This document shows positions 25,620 through 33,182 of a DNA stretch of 41,190 nt, piece after piece. The stretch is taken from assembly GCA_009786445.1 (NCBI GenBank), contig WQTE01000009.1:3863-45052 (forward strand), given 5' to 3'. The position numbers were made by a program, and so were the translations under genes. This DNA is from Oscillospiraceae bacterium (GTDB taxonomy: Bacteria; Bacillota; Clostridia; Oscillospirales; Oscillospiraceae). Numbering within the stretch: position 1 is the first letter of the stretch; each line of letters opens with the position of its first letter. The notes beneath the pieces were generated by a model. It was not told the origin of the DNA. It searched no databases and worked only from the letters and a program-made list of their open reading frames with translations.

Positions 25620-26477
25620 CTATTGCAATCTTTGCCTGAAACGGCGTTCTATTGTTGTTGACAGTGCGTTTAACCCTAGGACCAGCGCAAGCAAAACGAC
25701 CGCTGTTGCATAGGCTTGATCCACAAACATACCTTCATTTGCAAGCGTGAAAACGTGGAGAGAAAGTGTTCTGCCGGGCGCCAGTAAACTATCGGGCATT
25801 CTTACGACATTGCCTATGGTGAAAATTAAAGCCGCGGTTTCGCCGACTATCCTGCCTACACCAAGGATTACCCCTGCGAAAATACCGGGCATGGCAGAAG
25901 GCAGTGTCACACGAAAGACAGTTCTGAGTCTGCCCGCTCCGAGACTGAATGCCCCCTCACGGTAGCTGTCGGGGATGGACTTTAAGCTCTCCTCTGTGGT
26001 TCTCATTATGATAGGCAATAACATTATTGCAAGCGTAAAACAGCCCGCAATAAGGGAAATCCCCCAGCCGAGCCAGATTGTAAAAAATATGTATCCGAAA
26101 AGGCCGTACACGATTGAAGGTATTCCCGCAAGTGTTTCGGTTGTCGTGCGAATGATGCGCACAACCTTGCTGCCTCTCGGTGCATACTCAACGAGATATA
26201 TTGCTGTAAACACGCCAAACGGCACGGCTATCGCAAGAGTCACAAGCACCATTACTATGGTTGTAAAAAGTGCGGGTAAAAGCGACTGGTTTGCCGTTGT
26301 CCATGTTGGCGAAAATATCGAAGGTGTAAGATGCGGCACTCCCCTAATCACTATAAAGCCGACCATGAAGAGCAAAATAAACACAGTTATTATCGCTGAT
26401 AGCCACATGACAAAAAAACGAATCCAGTCAGCCGGCTTTTTTTTGCGGATGAATTTTTTTATTTTTACCATGTCCAT
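25620..26477 (-). CDS. pstA: Phosphate ABC transporter permease PstA
   Basis: Inner-membrane permease of 285 residues with six predicted helices. It has the PstA-type cytoplasmic coupling loop ([20 protein letters not shown]) and the [17 protein letters not shown] segment. The start is preceded by AAAGGAG. It forms the channel with PstC. A 40-bp gap to pstC contains a small CGGC-AAA-GCCG palindrome. Confidence 0.96.
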   Translation of the reverse strand: MDMVKIKKFIRKKKPADWIRFFVMWLSAIITVFILLFMVGFIVIRGVPHLTPSIFSPTWTTANQSLLPALFTTIVMVLVTLAIAVPFGVFTAIYLVEYAPRGSKVVRIIRTTTETLAGIPSIVYGLFGYIFFTIWLGWGISLIAGCFTLAIMLLPIIMRTTEESLKSIPDSYREGAFSLGAGRLRTVFRVTLPSAMPGIFAGVILGVGRIVGETAALIFTIGNVVRMPDSLLAPGRTLSLHVFTLANEGMFVDQAYATAVVLLALVLGLNALSTTIERRFRQRLQ

Positions 26478-26517
26478 GCGTGTTGCTCTCCTTTTCTCGC
26501 GACCGGCAAAGCCGTCC

Positions 26518-27444
26518 CTACGAGGTTGGTTCAGCGGCTGTTTCCGCCGCTTCCTTTTTCATGTCGTCTTTAATGTTTTTCTCTTTGTTGAGCATCGAAA
26601 ACAGTGTGTTGATAATTAAAACAAAAACAAACAAGACGACTCCCGTTGCAATCAGTGCGCCTTGATGTAAACTGCCTACTTGGGAGTATCCCATTTCCAT
26701 GACTATGTTTGCGGTCATAGTCCGAATACCTCTGAAAAGTTCATACGGCATACGCATAGCCGGCTGGTTGCCCGCCACCATAGTTACTGCCATTGTCTCG
26801 CCTATCGCCCTACCTACGCCAAGCACAACTGCCGCCATGACACCACTGCGTGCGGCGGGAAATATGACCTTAAACACGGCACGTTCGTGGCTGGCACCGA
26901 GTGCTACCGCACCTTCATAAAGCTCTTGCGGCACGGCTCTTAAATTTGTTTCAGCAATCGTAATTACTGTCGGCAGTATCATTATCCCCAATATTATGGA
27001 TGCGGCAAGCATACTTCGACCGTCTACCATATCAAATGTATCGAACAGTATCGGCACTACGACCATCATGCCAAAAAAGCCATAGACCACCGAGGGGATG
27101 CCCGCAAGCAGGTTTAGTGCCGGCTTAACAAAGCCATATATGCTTTTAGGACACATCTTTGCCATAAAAATTGCTGTGAAAATTCCAATCGGTACACCGA
27201 GGATTATTGCACCGACGGTAACATAGATGCTTCCGAGGATAAAAGGCAGCACGCCAAATACAGGGGTTTCACGGTGAAGCGGCTGCCATCTTTCGCCGAG
27301 CAGGAAATCAAGTATTCCTACTTCACCCATTGCAGGTAACCCCTGCGCAAACAGAAATACGCATATCAGCACTACTGCGGCGACCGATGCAAGCGCTGCA
27401 ATAAGGAAGACTATACGCATTGTAGTTTCTCTGAATTTAAGCAT
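26518..27444 (-). CDS. pstC: Phosphate ABC transporter permease PstC
   Basis: Second permease of the Pst importer, 308 residues, six predicted helices. It has the motifs LLAGIPSVVYGFFGM and the coupling loop NLRAVPQELYEGAVALGAS. The C-terminal tail after the last helix (K-E-K-N-I-K-D-D-M-K-K-E-A-A-E-T-A-A-E-P) is charged. The stop codon falls inside a short G-rich palindromic sequence (26503-26520) that looks like a fragment of an intergenic repeat. GGGAG precedes the start. It has its own Pho-type promoter in the 198-bp gap after pstS. Confidence 0.96.
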   Translation of the reverse strand: MLKFRETTMRIVFLIAALASVAAVVLICVFLFAQGLPAMGEVGILDFLLGERWQPLHRETPVFGVLPFILGSIYVTVGAIILGVPIGIFTAIFMAKMCPKSIYGFVKPALNLLAGIPSVVYGFFGMMVVVPILFDTFDMVDGRSMLAASIILGIMILPTVITIAETNLRAVPQELYEGAVALGASHERAVFKVIFPAARSGVMAAVVLGVGRAIGETMAVTMVAGNQPAMRMPYELFRGIRTMTANIVMEMGYSQVGSLHQGALIATGVVLFVFVLIINTLFSMLNKEKNIKDDMKKEAAETAAEPTS

Positions 27445-27513
27445 TTATGATTACTCCCGCAGAAAATCGGCAATTTACTCCGATTGACTTGCCACTGCTA
27501 AGAATAGTTGAAA

Positions 27514-27555
27514 ATTGTAAAATGTACATATCTCTTTATGTAAAATTTATGTAAA
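27514..27555 (-). promoter_or_regulatory. Pho-type promoter before pstC
   Basis: On the minus strand, TTTACA (27555-27550), 5 nt, TTTACA (27544-27539), an AGAGAT element, then -10 TACAAT (27519-27514). The 11-bp period is that of PhoP-bound repeats in Firmicutes. Box order, the AGAGAT element and the 19-nt box-to-TACAAT gap match the pstS promoter exactly. It probably gives phosphate-controlled transcription of pstCAB-phoU-phoPR independent of pstS. Confidence 0.7.
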
Positions 27556-27581
27556 ATCAATTTTTATGCATTTCGCACTAT

Positions 27582-27620
27582 GCGTGGCAAAACCGCCACG
27601 CATAAATGTGGCGGTTTTGC
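27582..27620 (-). terminator. pstS-pstC intergenic hairpin
   Basis: A perfect 13-bp stem (27587-27599 with 27608-27620, 8-nt loop) lies just after pstS. A second, mutually exclusive 7-bp stem (27582-27588 with 27595-27601) uses part of the same sequence. No T tract follows on the minus strand, so it may stabilise the pstS mRNA end or attenuate rather than fully terminate. Confidence 0.65.
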
Positions 27621-27642
27621 TTTATGAATGTATCGGAGGATG

Positions 27643-28608
27643 TTACGATACTACATCTGACCATCTGAGTGTGCCGGTTACAAATATCTCTCTGACTTGA
27701 TCCATTGTCAGGCCCTGTAGTGGGTTTTCTACGTTTACAATAACCGCAACTCCATCAAGCAACATAGCTATGTAATCGAGGTTTTCCAGTTCGCCTTCTC
27801 TAAGTTCACGGCTCGCCATTCCGATATCAGCTACGCCTGTCGCCGCTTGCTCAAGACCTGTGCCCGTACCTGTTGACATTACATCAATCTGTACGTTTTC
27901 ATTGAGTGCCATGTATGCTTCAGCAAGCAAGTCCATCGCAGGTGCCACTGATGTTGAACCGCTGATTGTGAGAGAGCCGCTCAAATCGCTTGGTGTAAAC
28001 GCAACGGGGTTTGCTACTGCCGGTGTCCAGCTTCCTGCCAAGAGTTCTTGTCCTTCTACCGAAAGTACGAAGTCAAGGAAGTCTTGAACCAGCGGGTCTG
28101 CAAAGCTTTCTTCTGTGAAAGCTAGGAGGAAACGACGTGAGAGTGGGAATGAGCCATCGCGGACTGTGTCGTGGGAAGGATATACGCCATCGATTGCAAT
28201 TGCTCTTACTTCGTCATTCAGTGATCCGACTGAAACATAGCTGATAGCGAGTTCATTCTCTGCTACTGCGGTACGGATTGCACCGGTTGAAGTGAGAACA
28301 CCTGCTTCTACTGACATATCATCGCCTACGCCTGTTGCATCTACAAATGCATCACGTGTGCCGCTGCCATCTTCGCGTGTGAATACTGCAATTGGGCGGT
28401 CAAAATCGAAATCACTCTCGTCTGAAGGGTTTGTTTCTTCTGCCGGAGGTGCTTCCGGTGTAGGGGTCGGGTCTGCTGCCGGTGCAGGGGTTGCTTCTGC
28501 TGCCGGTGCGGGGGTCGGGTCTGCTACTGTTGTTCCTTCGTCAGCACATGCTGCAAGCATGATGATTGCAAACGCACATACCAGAATTATTGATACTCTT
28601 TTTTTCAT
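27643..28608 (-). CDS. pstS: Phosphate-binding lipoprotein PstS, circularly permuted
   Basis: Extracytoplasmic phosphate receptor of the Pst importer, 321 residues. Lipobox L-A-A-C (Cys21), then a Pro/Ala/Thr linker (about 29-60). The domain halves are swapped compared with standard PstS. Residues 71-200 are the normally C-terminal half (IAVFTREDGSGTRDAF, AISYVSVGSL, DGVYPSHDTV, F-V-L-S-V-E-G-Q-E). Residues 209-321 are the normally N-terminal half (LTISGSTSVAP, STGTGTGLEQ, ADIGMASREL, DGVAVIVNVENPL, IFVTGTLRWSDV), and the protein ends there. Standard proteins join W-x-D-V directly to the P-I-x-V-x-x-R-x-x-G-S-G-T-R strand. All recognisable ligand-contact motifs are kept, so it is probably functional. 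First gene of the operon, with a Pho-type promoter. Confidence 0.9.
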   Translation of the reverse strand: MKKRVSIILVCAFAIIMLAACADEGTTVADPTPAPAAEATPAPAADPTPTPEAPPAEETNPSDESDFDFDRPIAVFTREDGSGTRDAFVDATGVGDDMSVEAGVLTSTGAIRTAVAENELAISYVSVGSLNDEVRAIAIDGVYPSHDTVRDGSFPLSRRFLLAFTEESFADPLVQDFLDFVLSVEGQELLAGSWTPAVANPVAFTPSDLSGSLTISGSTSVAPAMDLLAEAYMALNENVQIDVMSTGTGTGLEQAATGVADIGMASRELREGELENLDYIAMLLDGVAVIVNVENPLQGLTMDQVREIFVTGTLRWSDVVS

Positions 28609-28678
28609 TTTATTCTCCTCAGTCTCTTCAATTTTATTTTATTTAAACTATCTGACCATAGCATGAGGATAATGGAAC

Positions 28679-28720
28679 ATTGTAAAAAACAAACATCTCT
28701 GTGTGTAAAAATTTGGTAAA
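28679..28720 (-). promoter_or_regulatory. Pho-type promoter of pstS
   Basis: Minus-strand TTTACC (28720-28715), 5 nt, TTTACA (28709-28704), an AGAGAT element, then -10 TACAAT (28684-28679). An upstream TTGCTC continues the 11-bp period. Matches the PhoP-box pattern TT(A/C/T)A(C/T)A with 5-nt spacers known in Bacillus, and the companion promoter before pstC. Confidence 0.7.
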
Positions 28721-28756
28721 ATAACGAGCAAATACTTCCGAAAAGCAAACTTTCTC

Positions 28757-28792
28757 TTGACATTTTTACTCATTCTTAATAAAATCTTAATA
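28757..28792 (+). promoter_or_regulatory. Divergent promoter of the hybrid ABC operon with TTAATA repeats
   Basis: Perfect TTGACA (28757-28762), 17 bp, TAAAAT (28780-28785). Two direct TTAATA repeats with a 5-nt spacer (28776-28781 and 28787-28792) overlap the -10, again at 11-bp period. A PhoP-type regulator could bind here and repress or modulate the operon. The roughly 180-nt leader to 28972 is AT-rich and contains a small hairpin (28897-28902 with 28907-28912) followed by a T-rich tract. Confidence 0.6.
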
Positions 28793-28972
28793 TATATAGA
28801 TGCTAATTCTTAATTATTGTACTATATATTGTGCGAGTTGTGATGTTGGAGTTTTTTGTGAGTGAGGGGAACTTTTCAATTAATTCTACGTCTTAAACAA
28901 GTGGATACTTGTGTTTATTTTCGTCTATTTACTTTATCAAGCATCCGCATATTATGAAATGAGGTAATTGTT

Positions 28973-31330
28973 TTGAAAAAGGGATTTGTGCGTATTTGTG
29001 CTTTCTTTGCTTTGGCAGTCGTAATGATGGCACTTGTTTCTGCTTGCAGAAATGAGAGTGGTTCCGACAATGCTATGCCGGAGTTTGTCTATGTTCCCGA
29101 AGTTGTCTCTTTGCCTTCCGAAATTGAAGAGATTACAGGTGTTGCTGCAACCGATGATACCGTTTTCTTTGCGACTTCGCACTGGTCTGAAGATGGTGGT
29201 ATTAGGGTTGTCCAGTTGTTTGCACTTGATTTAGCTACAAATGAAATATCTGAACTCACGGGATATTCGCCGCATAAACCGCTGCCCGATGCACGGGGGT
29301 GGCTTCAGGTCTCCATGACTGTTGACAACGAAGGCAATCTATGGGTTTTAGAAACCGGAAATTTTTGGCATATAAATGTGCCTGAAGACTTTGAAGGCGG
29401 CGAGGATGAACATTATCAATTTTTTGAAGACCTCGGCAATGTAAACAGTATACGCAAACTGGATTCATCGGGTGCGGAAGCTACACTTCTCAGCCTTGAT
29501 GCAATATCACAGGGCACCCAGTGGTTTAATGTCATTTCTTTTGAAATTGACAGCAGTGGCAATTTCTACGTTATTGCCATGGGCGACACTCCTCTTTTTG
29601 GCGATCACGGGTCTGCGATTTTTGTCTTAGATGAAAGCGCAAATCTTCTGTCCACTATCCCCTCTGAAGAAGGGTGGGGGCAATTACTGCGTATAGCTGA
29701 TGGTTCTGTCGCTCACTTTGGCTGGTTTTTCGACTCAGAATTTGGCGGCAGACAAATGCTTCATCCCATAGACCTCCAAACTCAGAGCTTCGGTGATGCA
29801 TTTGAGCTTCCCGCTAATATTTGGACAATATTCCCCGGTAATGAGGATTTTGACTTACTCTTCATGGAAGGCAACACCGACCTTGCCGGCTTTAACTTTG
29901 GTGACGAGGAACCTGAATTTTTGCTCAATTGGATAGACAGCGATGTTTTGGCAGGTAGTTTTAATAATATCACACTACTCCCCGACGGGCGTATCTTCAC
30001 TGCCTTACAACAATGGGGAAGGGATGGTTCGACTTTCGAGATTATCCTTCTCACCAGAACTCGTTCTGCCGACCTGCCTGAGCGGTCTATTATCACTCTT
30101 GCCGCTTTATGGCTGGACACAAATTTACAAAATGCCATTGTAGAGTTTAACAGAACCAGCACTACCCACAGAATCAGGGTCACAGATTATTCCCAATTTA
30201 ACACCTCAGATGATGCCGGCGCAGGTCTTACAAGACTTACGACGGATTTAATCGCAGGCATAGTGCCTGATATTCTCAGCATACAAGGTCTGCCTGTCAG
30301 GCAGTATGTGGCAAGAGGGCTTCTTTTAGACTTATACGAATTTATTGATGCCGACCCTGAGTTTTCTCGCAATTCTTTTGTAGAGGGTGTCTTTGAAGCC
30401 GCCGAGATGGATGGGGGATTATATTATGTTTTTTCATCATTTAATTTGAGCACTTTAATTGGGCATCCGTCAGTTCTCGGCTCTCAGCCCGGATGGAATA
30501 TAGATGAGTTTACATCTGTTATCGCAGCGCATCCGAACGCTGATATGCCCTTAGGAAATTTTACAAGATCACAGTTTTTGACGGAATCTATCACCCTGGG
30601 TATAGATCAGTACGTTGACTGGGCTACAGGCGAAGTTCGCTTTGATACCGGCGAATTTGCTTCACTTTTAGAGTTCGCGGCTACATTTCCCGAGGAATTT
30701 GATCATGCTATGCACCGACGCACTGTTTCAGAAGCTGCTATCGCCATTCCGATGCCGGAGGGTGACGGTGAAACTTCTCTCATTGCACAAGGGCGGCAGA
30801 TAATGACTCAGACCTCTATTTGGGATTTTCAAACACTGCAAATGAATTTTGCCTCTTTCGGCGGAGAACTTGTTTTTAAGGGTTTCCCGACCGAAGGACG
30901 AAACGGTCACTCTATTAGGGCAAATGGGGGGCTTGCCATAACTACAGGTGCCTCAGACAGAGATGCTGCTTGGTCTTTCTTACGCACCTTTTTGAGTGAG
31001 AGCTCCCAACGTGATATTTGGGATTTTCCGACTAACAGAGCCGCATTTGATGCAGGTGCGGCAGAGGCTATGGCTCCGGTTCCTGAAGATTTTTCTCACG
31101 TATGGTGGGTGGATGGCGTGGCGGTTGAGCTTAGACCGCTCACACAGGCACAGATGGATTTGTTTATAGAAGCAATCCGACTAGCTCCCGGTGTTGCCGG
31201 TTGGGATCAGGTTATTCTTGACATAGTCACTGAAGGTGCAGATGACTTTTTCAGTGGCCGCGGCAGTGCGCAAGATGCCGCCCGTGTCATACAGAGCCGC
31301 GTATCAATTTATGTTGCGGAGCAAAGCTAG
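28973..31330 (+). CDS. Lipoprotein: propeller-like domain fused to ABC solute-binding domain
   Basis: The 785-residue product has a lipoprotein signal (lipobox L-V-S-A-C, Cys25). Residues about 45-365 contain repeated strand patterns typical of beta-propellers (D-N-E-G-N-L-W-V-L at 118-126, D-S-S-G-N-F-Y-V at 193-200, L-P-D-G-R-I-F-T at 336-343). Residues about 371-785 look like a family 1 extracellular solute-binding protein of CUT1-type sugar importers (IVEFNRTSTTHRIRVTDYSQ, D-L-I-A-G-I-V-P-D-I-L-S, late NRAAFDAG). The start is TTG with GAGGT upstream. It heads an operon with MalF/MalG-like permeases, an HlyD-like adaptor and a MacB-like protein. The ligand is unknown; the propeller could bind a surface glycan or another protein. 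Confidence 0.8.
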   Translation: MKKGFVRICAFFALAVVMMALVSACRNESGSDNAMPEFVYVPEVVSLPSEIEEITGVAATDDTVFFATSHWSEDGGIRVVQLFALDLATNEISELTGYSPHKPLPDARGWLQVSMTVDNEGNLWVLETGNFWHINVPEDFEGGEDEHYQFFEDLGNVNSIRKLDSSGAEATLLSLDAISQGTQWFNVISFEIDSSGNFYVIAMGDTPLFGDHGSAIFVLDESANLLSTIPSEEGWGQLLRIADGSVAHFGWFFDSEFGGRQMLHPIDLQTQSFGDAFELPANIWTIFPGNEDFDLLFMEGNTDLAGFNFGDEEPEFLLNWIDSDVLAGSFNNITLLPDGRIFTALQQWGRDGSTFEIILLTRTRSADLPERSIITLAALWLDTNLQNAIVEFNRTSTTHRIRVTDYSQFNTSDDAGAGLTRLTTDLIAGIVPDILSIQGLPVRQYVARGLLLDLYEFIDADPEFSRNSFVEGVFEAAEMDGGLYYVFSSFNLSTLIGHPSVLGSQPGWNIDEFTSVIAAHPNADMPLGNFTRSQFLTESITLGIDQYVDWATGEVRFDTGEFASLLEFAATFPEEFDHAMHRRTVSEAAIAIPMPEGDGETSLIAQGRQIMTQTSIWDFQTLQMNFASFGGELVFKGFPTEGRNGHSIRANGGLAITTGASDRDAAWSFLRTFLSESSQRDIWDFPTNRAAFDAGAAEAMAPVPEDFSHVWWVDGVAVELRPLTQAQMDLFIEAIRLAPGVAGWDQVILDIVTEGADDFFSGRGSAQDAARVIQSRVSIYVAEQS

Positions 31331-31332
31331 AT

Positions 31333-31377
31333 TTTGGTGTACAGGAGTTTGGTGTAGAGGAGTTTGGTGTGAAGGAG
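31333..31377 (+). repeat. Three 15-bp tandem repeats spanning the malF-like ribosome-binding site
   Basis: Units TTTGGTGTACAGGAG (31333-31347), TTTGGTGTAGAGGAG (31348-31362) and TTTGGTGTGAAGGAG (31363-31377). The AGGAG of unit 2 is the ribosome-binding site for the GTG start (31369) in unit 3; unit 1 carries a spare AGGAG. The period is a whole number of codons. Confidence 0.9.
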
Positions 31378-32259
31378 CTTTTGGGGCGTTTTGATAATTA
31401 CCGCTCACGGGACAGATTGAGCGGGTACATTTGGCTGGCACCGAGTTTACTCGGAGTTTCAGTGTTCTACGTCATTCCCTTTTTCATCATCACCTACTAC
31501 TCTGTGATAGACAGCCCTCTGCACGGCAACTTTGTATTTCTCGACAATTTCATTTCGCTGATTGATAATAGCGCATTTAGACTGGCTGCCAGGAACACAT
31601 TTTCTTTTTCTATGAGGGCTGTTCCTCTGGCAGTAATACTCAGCCTGTTAATTGCGCTTATGCTTGAATCCCGCATACCTCTAAAGAGTCAATTTCGCAC
31701 GTTTTTCCTCAGCCCTATGCTGGTTCCTGTTGCATCTATCGTGCTGATTTGGCAAGTGTTGTTCCACCCGAACGGGGCTGTCAATGAGCTTCTTATGATA
31801 CTCGGCTGGGCAGGGATTGACTGGATGCAGTCTGAGCATAATCAGCTTGTGGTCGTAATACTGTTCTTGTGGAAAAACCTTGGATTTAACATGATTTTGT
31901 TTATGGCATCACTCAGCAACATTCCGCGCGAACTTCTTGAAACTGCGGAAGTTGAAGGGGCGGGAGCCATTCAAAAATTCTTTGCCATAAAGATACGCTA
32001 TCTCTCGCCGACACTTCTCTTTGTTACGATTTTTTCTCTTATAAACTCTTTTAGGATTTTTAGGGAAGTGTACTTGCTCACCGGAGATTACCCTTATGAC
32101 GGACTCTACTTTATTCAACATTTTATGAATAACATTTTCAGGAGACTTGACTACCAAAGGCTTGCGGCTGCGGCTGTCCTTATGGCTATTGTCATGGTTA
32201 TTATCATTGCCACCCTTTTCATCGCTGAACACCGTTTTGGAAAGGATGTGGAAGGATGA
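31369..32259 (+). CDS. Carbohydrate-type ABC transporter permease, MalF/UgpA-like
   Basis: Polytopic permease of 296 residues with six predicted helices (SGYIWLAPSLLGVSVFYVIPF first). It has the EAA coupling loop IPRELLETAEVEGAGAIQKFFAIKI, where the ATPase would dock. The family imports sugars or related solutes with a partner MalG-like permease, a binding protein and an ATPase; the ATPase is missing from this operon. GTG start with AGGAG 6 nt upstream, produced by a 15-bp tandem repeat. It ends in an ATGA overlap with the next permease gene. Confidence 0.92.
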   Translation: MKELLGRFDNYRSRDRLSGYIWLAPSLLGVSVFYVIPFFIITYYSVIDSPLHGNFVFLDNFISLIDNSAFRLAARNTFSFSMRAVPLAVILSLLIALMLESRIPLKSQFRTFFLSPMLVPVASIVLIWQVLFHPNGAVNELLMILGWAGIDWMQSEHNQLVVVILFLWKNLGFNMILFMASLSNIPRELLETAEVEGAGAIQKFFAIKIRYLSPTLLFVTIFSLINSFRIFREVYLLTGDYPYDGLYFIQHFMNNIFRRLDYQRLAAAAVLMAIVMVIIIATLFIAEHRFGKDVEG

Positions 32260-33137
32260 GGCGACGTTACTTCGGCAGGACGACATTATTTGTTTTAGCT
32301 CTGCTATTTTCTGTGATTTTTCTGCTGCCCACAGTGCTCACCATTACTAATTCCTTTATGACACAAAGCGAGATTTTCGCAAATTACGGCATGATTTTTG
32401 ATGCTCTGCGACCGGGGGTCGGCACTTATGTCTCTGATTCGGTAACACTCAAGCTGATTCCCGACAGGGTGACTATCGACCAGTACCTGACTGTGCTTTT
32501 CCGTAGCCCTTTGTACCTTTCGATGATATGGAACTCTATCATTCTTGTCGTGCCGATAGTTACGCTGCAAGTCGGTTTTGCTGCATTTGCGGCATACAGC
32601 TTTACCAGATTTCAGAGTAAATTTAAAAATGCAGTCTTTTTCATGTACATAGTGCTCATGCTTATGCCCCATCAGGTGACTATTGTACCGAATTTCCTTG
32701 TGGCTGATTGGCTTGGTATATTGGGTACCCGGTGGGCGGTAATCTTTCCCGGTGTTTTTGCTCCATTTTCTGTATTTTTACTGACTAAGTTTATGCGCCG
32801 AATTCCGTCTGCACTGATTGAAGCTGCAAAGGTTGACGGTGCAAACGAGTGGCAGATTTTCACACGTGTCTGCCTACCTCAATGCCGCAGTGCTCTGTAT
32901 TCGATTGCTATTTTGGTATTTTTCGATTATTGGAACATGGTTGAGCTGCCTATAGTACTGCTCGATGACCCTGAAGCGCAACCGCTCCCTGTGTTCTTAT
33001 CAACGATAAATGCCAACGAGGCGGGGATTGCATTTGCTATAGCTGTCATATATATGATTCCGCCGCTACTTTTGTTCCTCCATGGTGAGGAAGCGTTGGT
33101 TGAGGGTATTACACACTCCGGTTCGGTGAAGGGGTAA
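32256..33137 (+). CDS. Carbohydrate-type ABC transporter permease, MalG/UgpE-like
   Basis: Second permease, 293 residues, six predicted helices. It has the EAA loop IPSALIEAAKVDGANEWQIFTRVCLPQCR and the typical M-P-H-Q-V-T-I-V-P-N-F motif before it. Residues about 35-75 form an extracytoplasmic loop somewhat longer than usual. It overlaps the malF-like gene by 4 nt (ATGA), so the two are translationally coupled. The stop codon lies within a short tandem repeat of GGGGTAAA. Confidence 0.92.
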   Translation: MRRRYFGRTTLFVLALLFSVIFLLPTVLTITNSFMTQSEIFANYGMIFDALRPGVGTYVSDSVTLKLIPDRVTIDQYLTVLFRSPLYLSMIWNSIILVVPIVTLQVGFAAFAAYSFTRFQSKFKNAVFFMYIVLMLMPHQVTIVPNFLVADWLGILGTRWAVIFPGVFAPFSVFLLTKFMRRIPSALIEAAKVDGANEWQIFTRVCLPQCRSALYSIAILVFFDYWNMVELPIVLLDDPEAQPLPVFLSTINANEAGIAFAIAVIYMIPPLLLFLHGEEALVEGITHSGSVKG

Positions 33138-33182
33138 AGGGGTAAAGCTGATTATTATGATTTTAAGTGAGGCACATTAAGT

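Noticed and set aside
25975-26619. 214-codon plus-strand open frame antisense to pstA
   Set aside because: No start signals and low-complexity translation (Ile/Thr/Lys repeats); pstA is unambiguous on the other strand.
28800-28972. Additional small gene between pstS and the hybrid operon
   Set aside because: No frame with a start and ribosome-binding site longer than a few codons; the stretch is AT-rich leader.
31333-31377. Short CRISPR-like array
   Set aside because: The three 15-bp units are directly tandem without spacers and coincide with a gene start.
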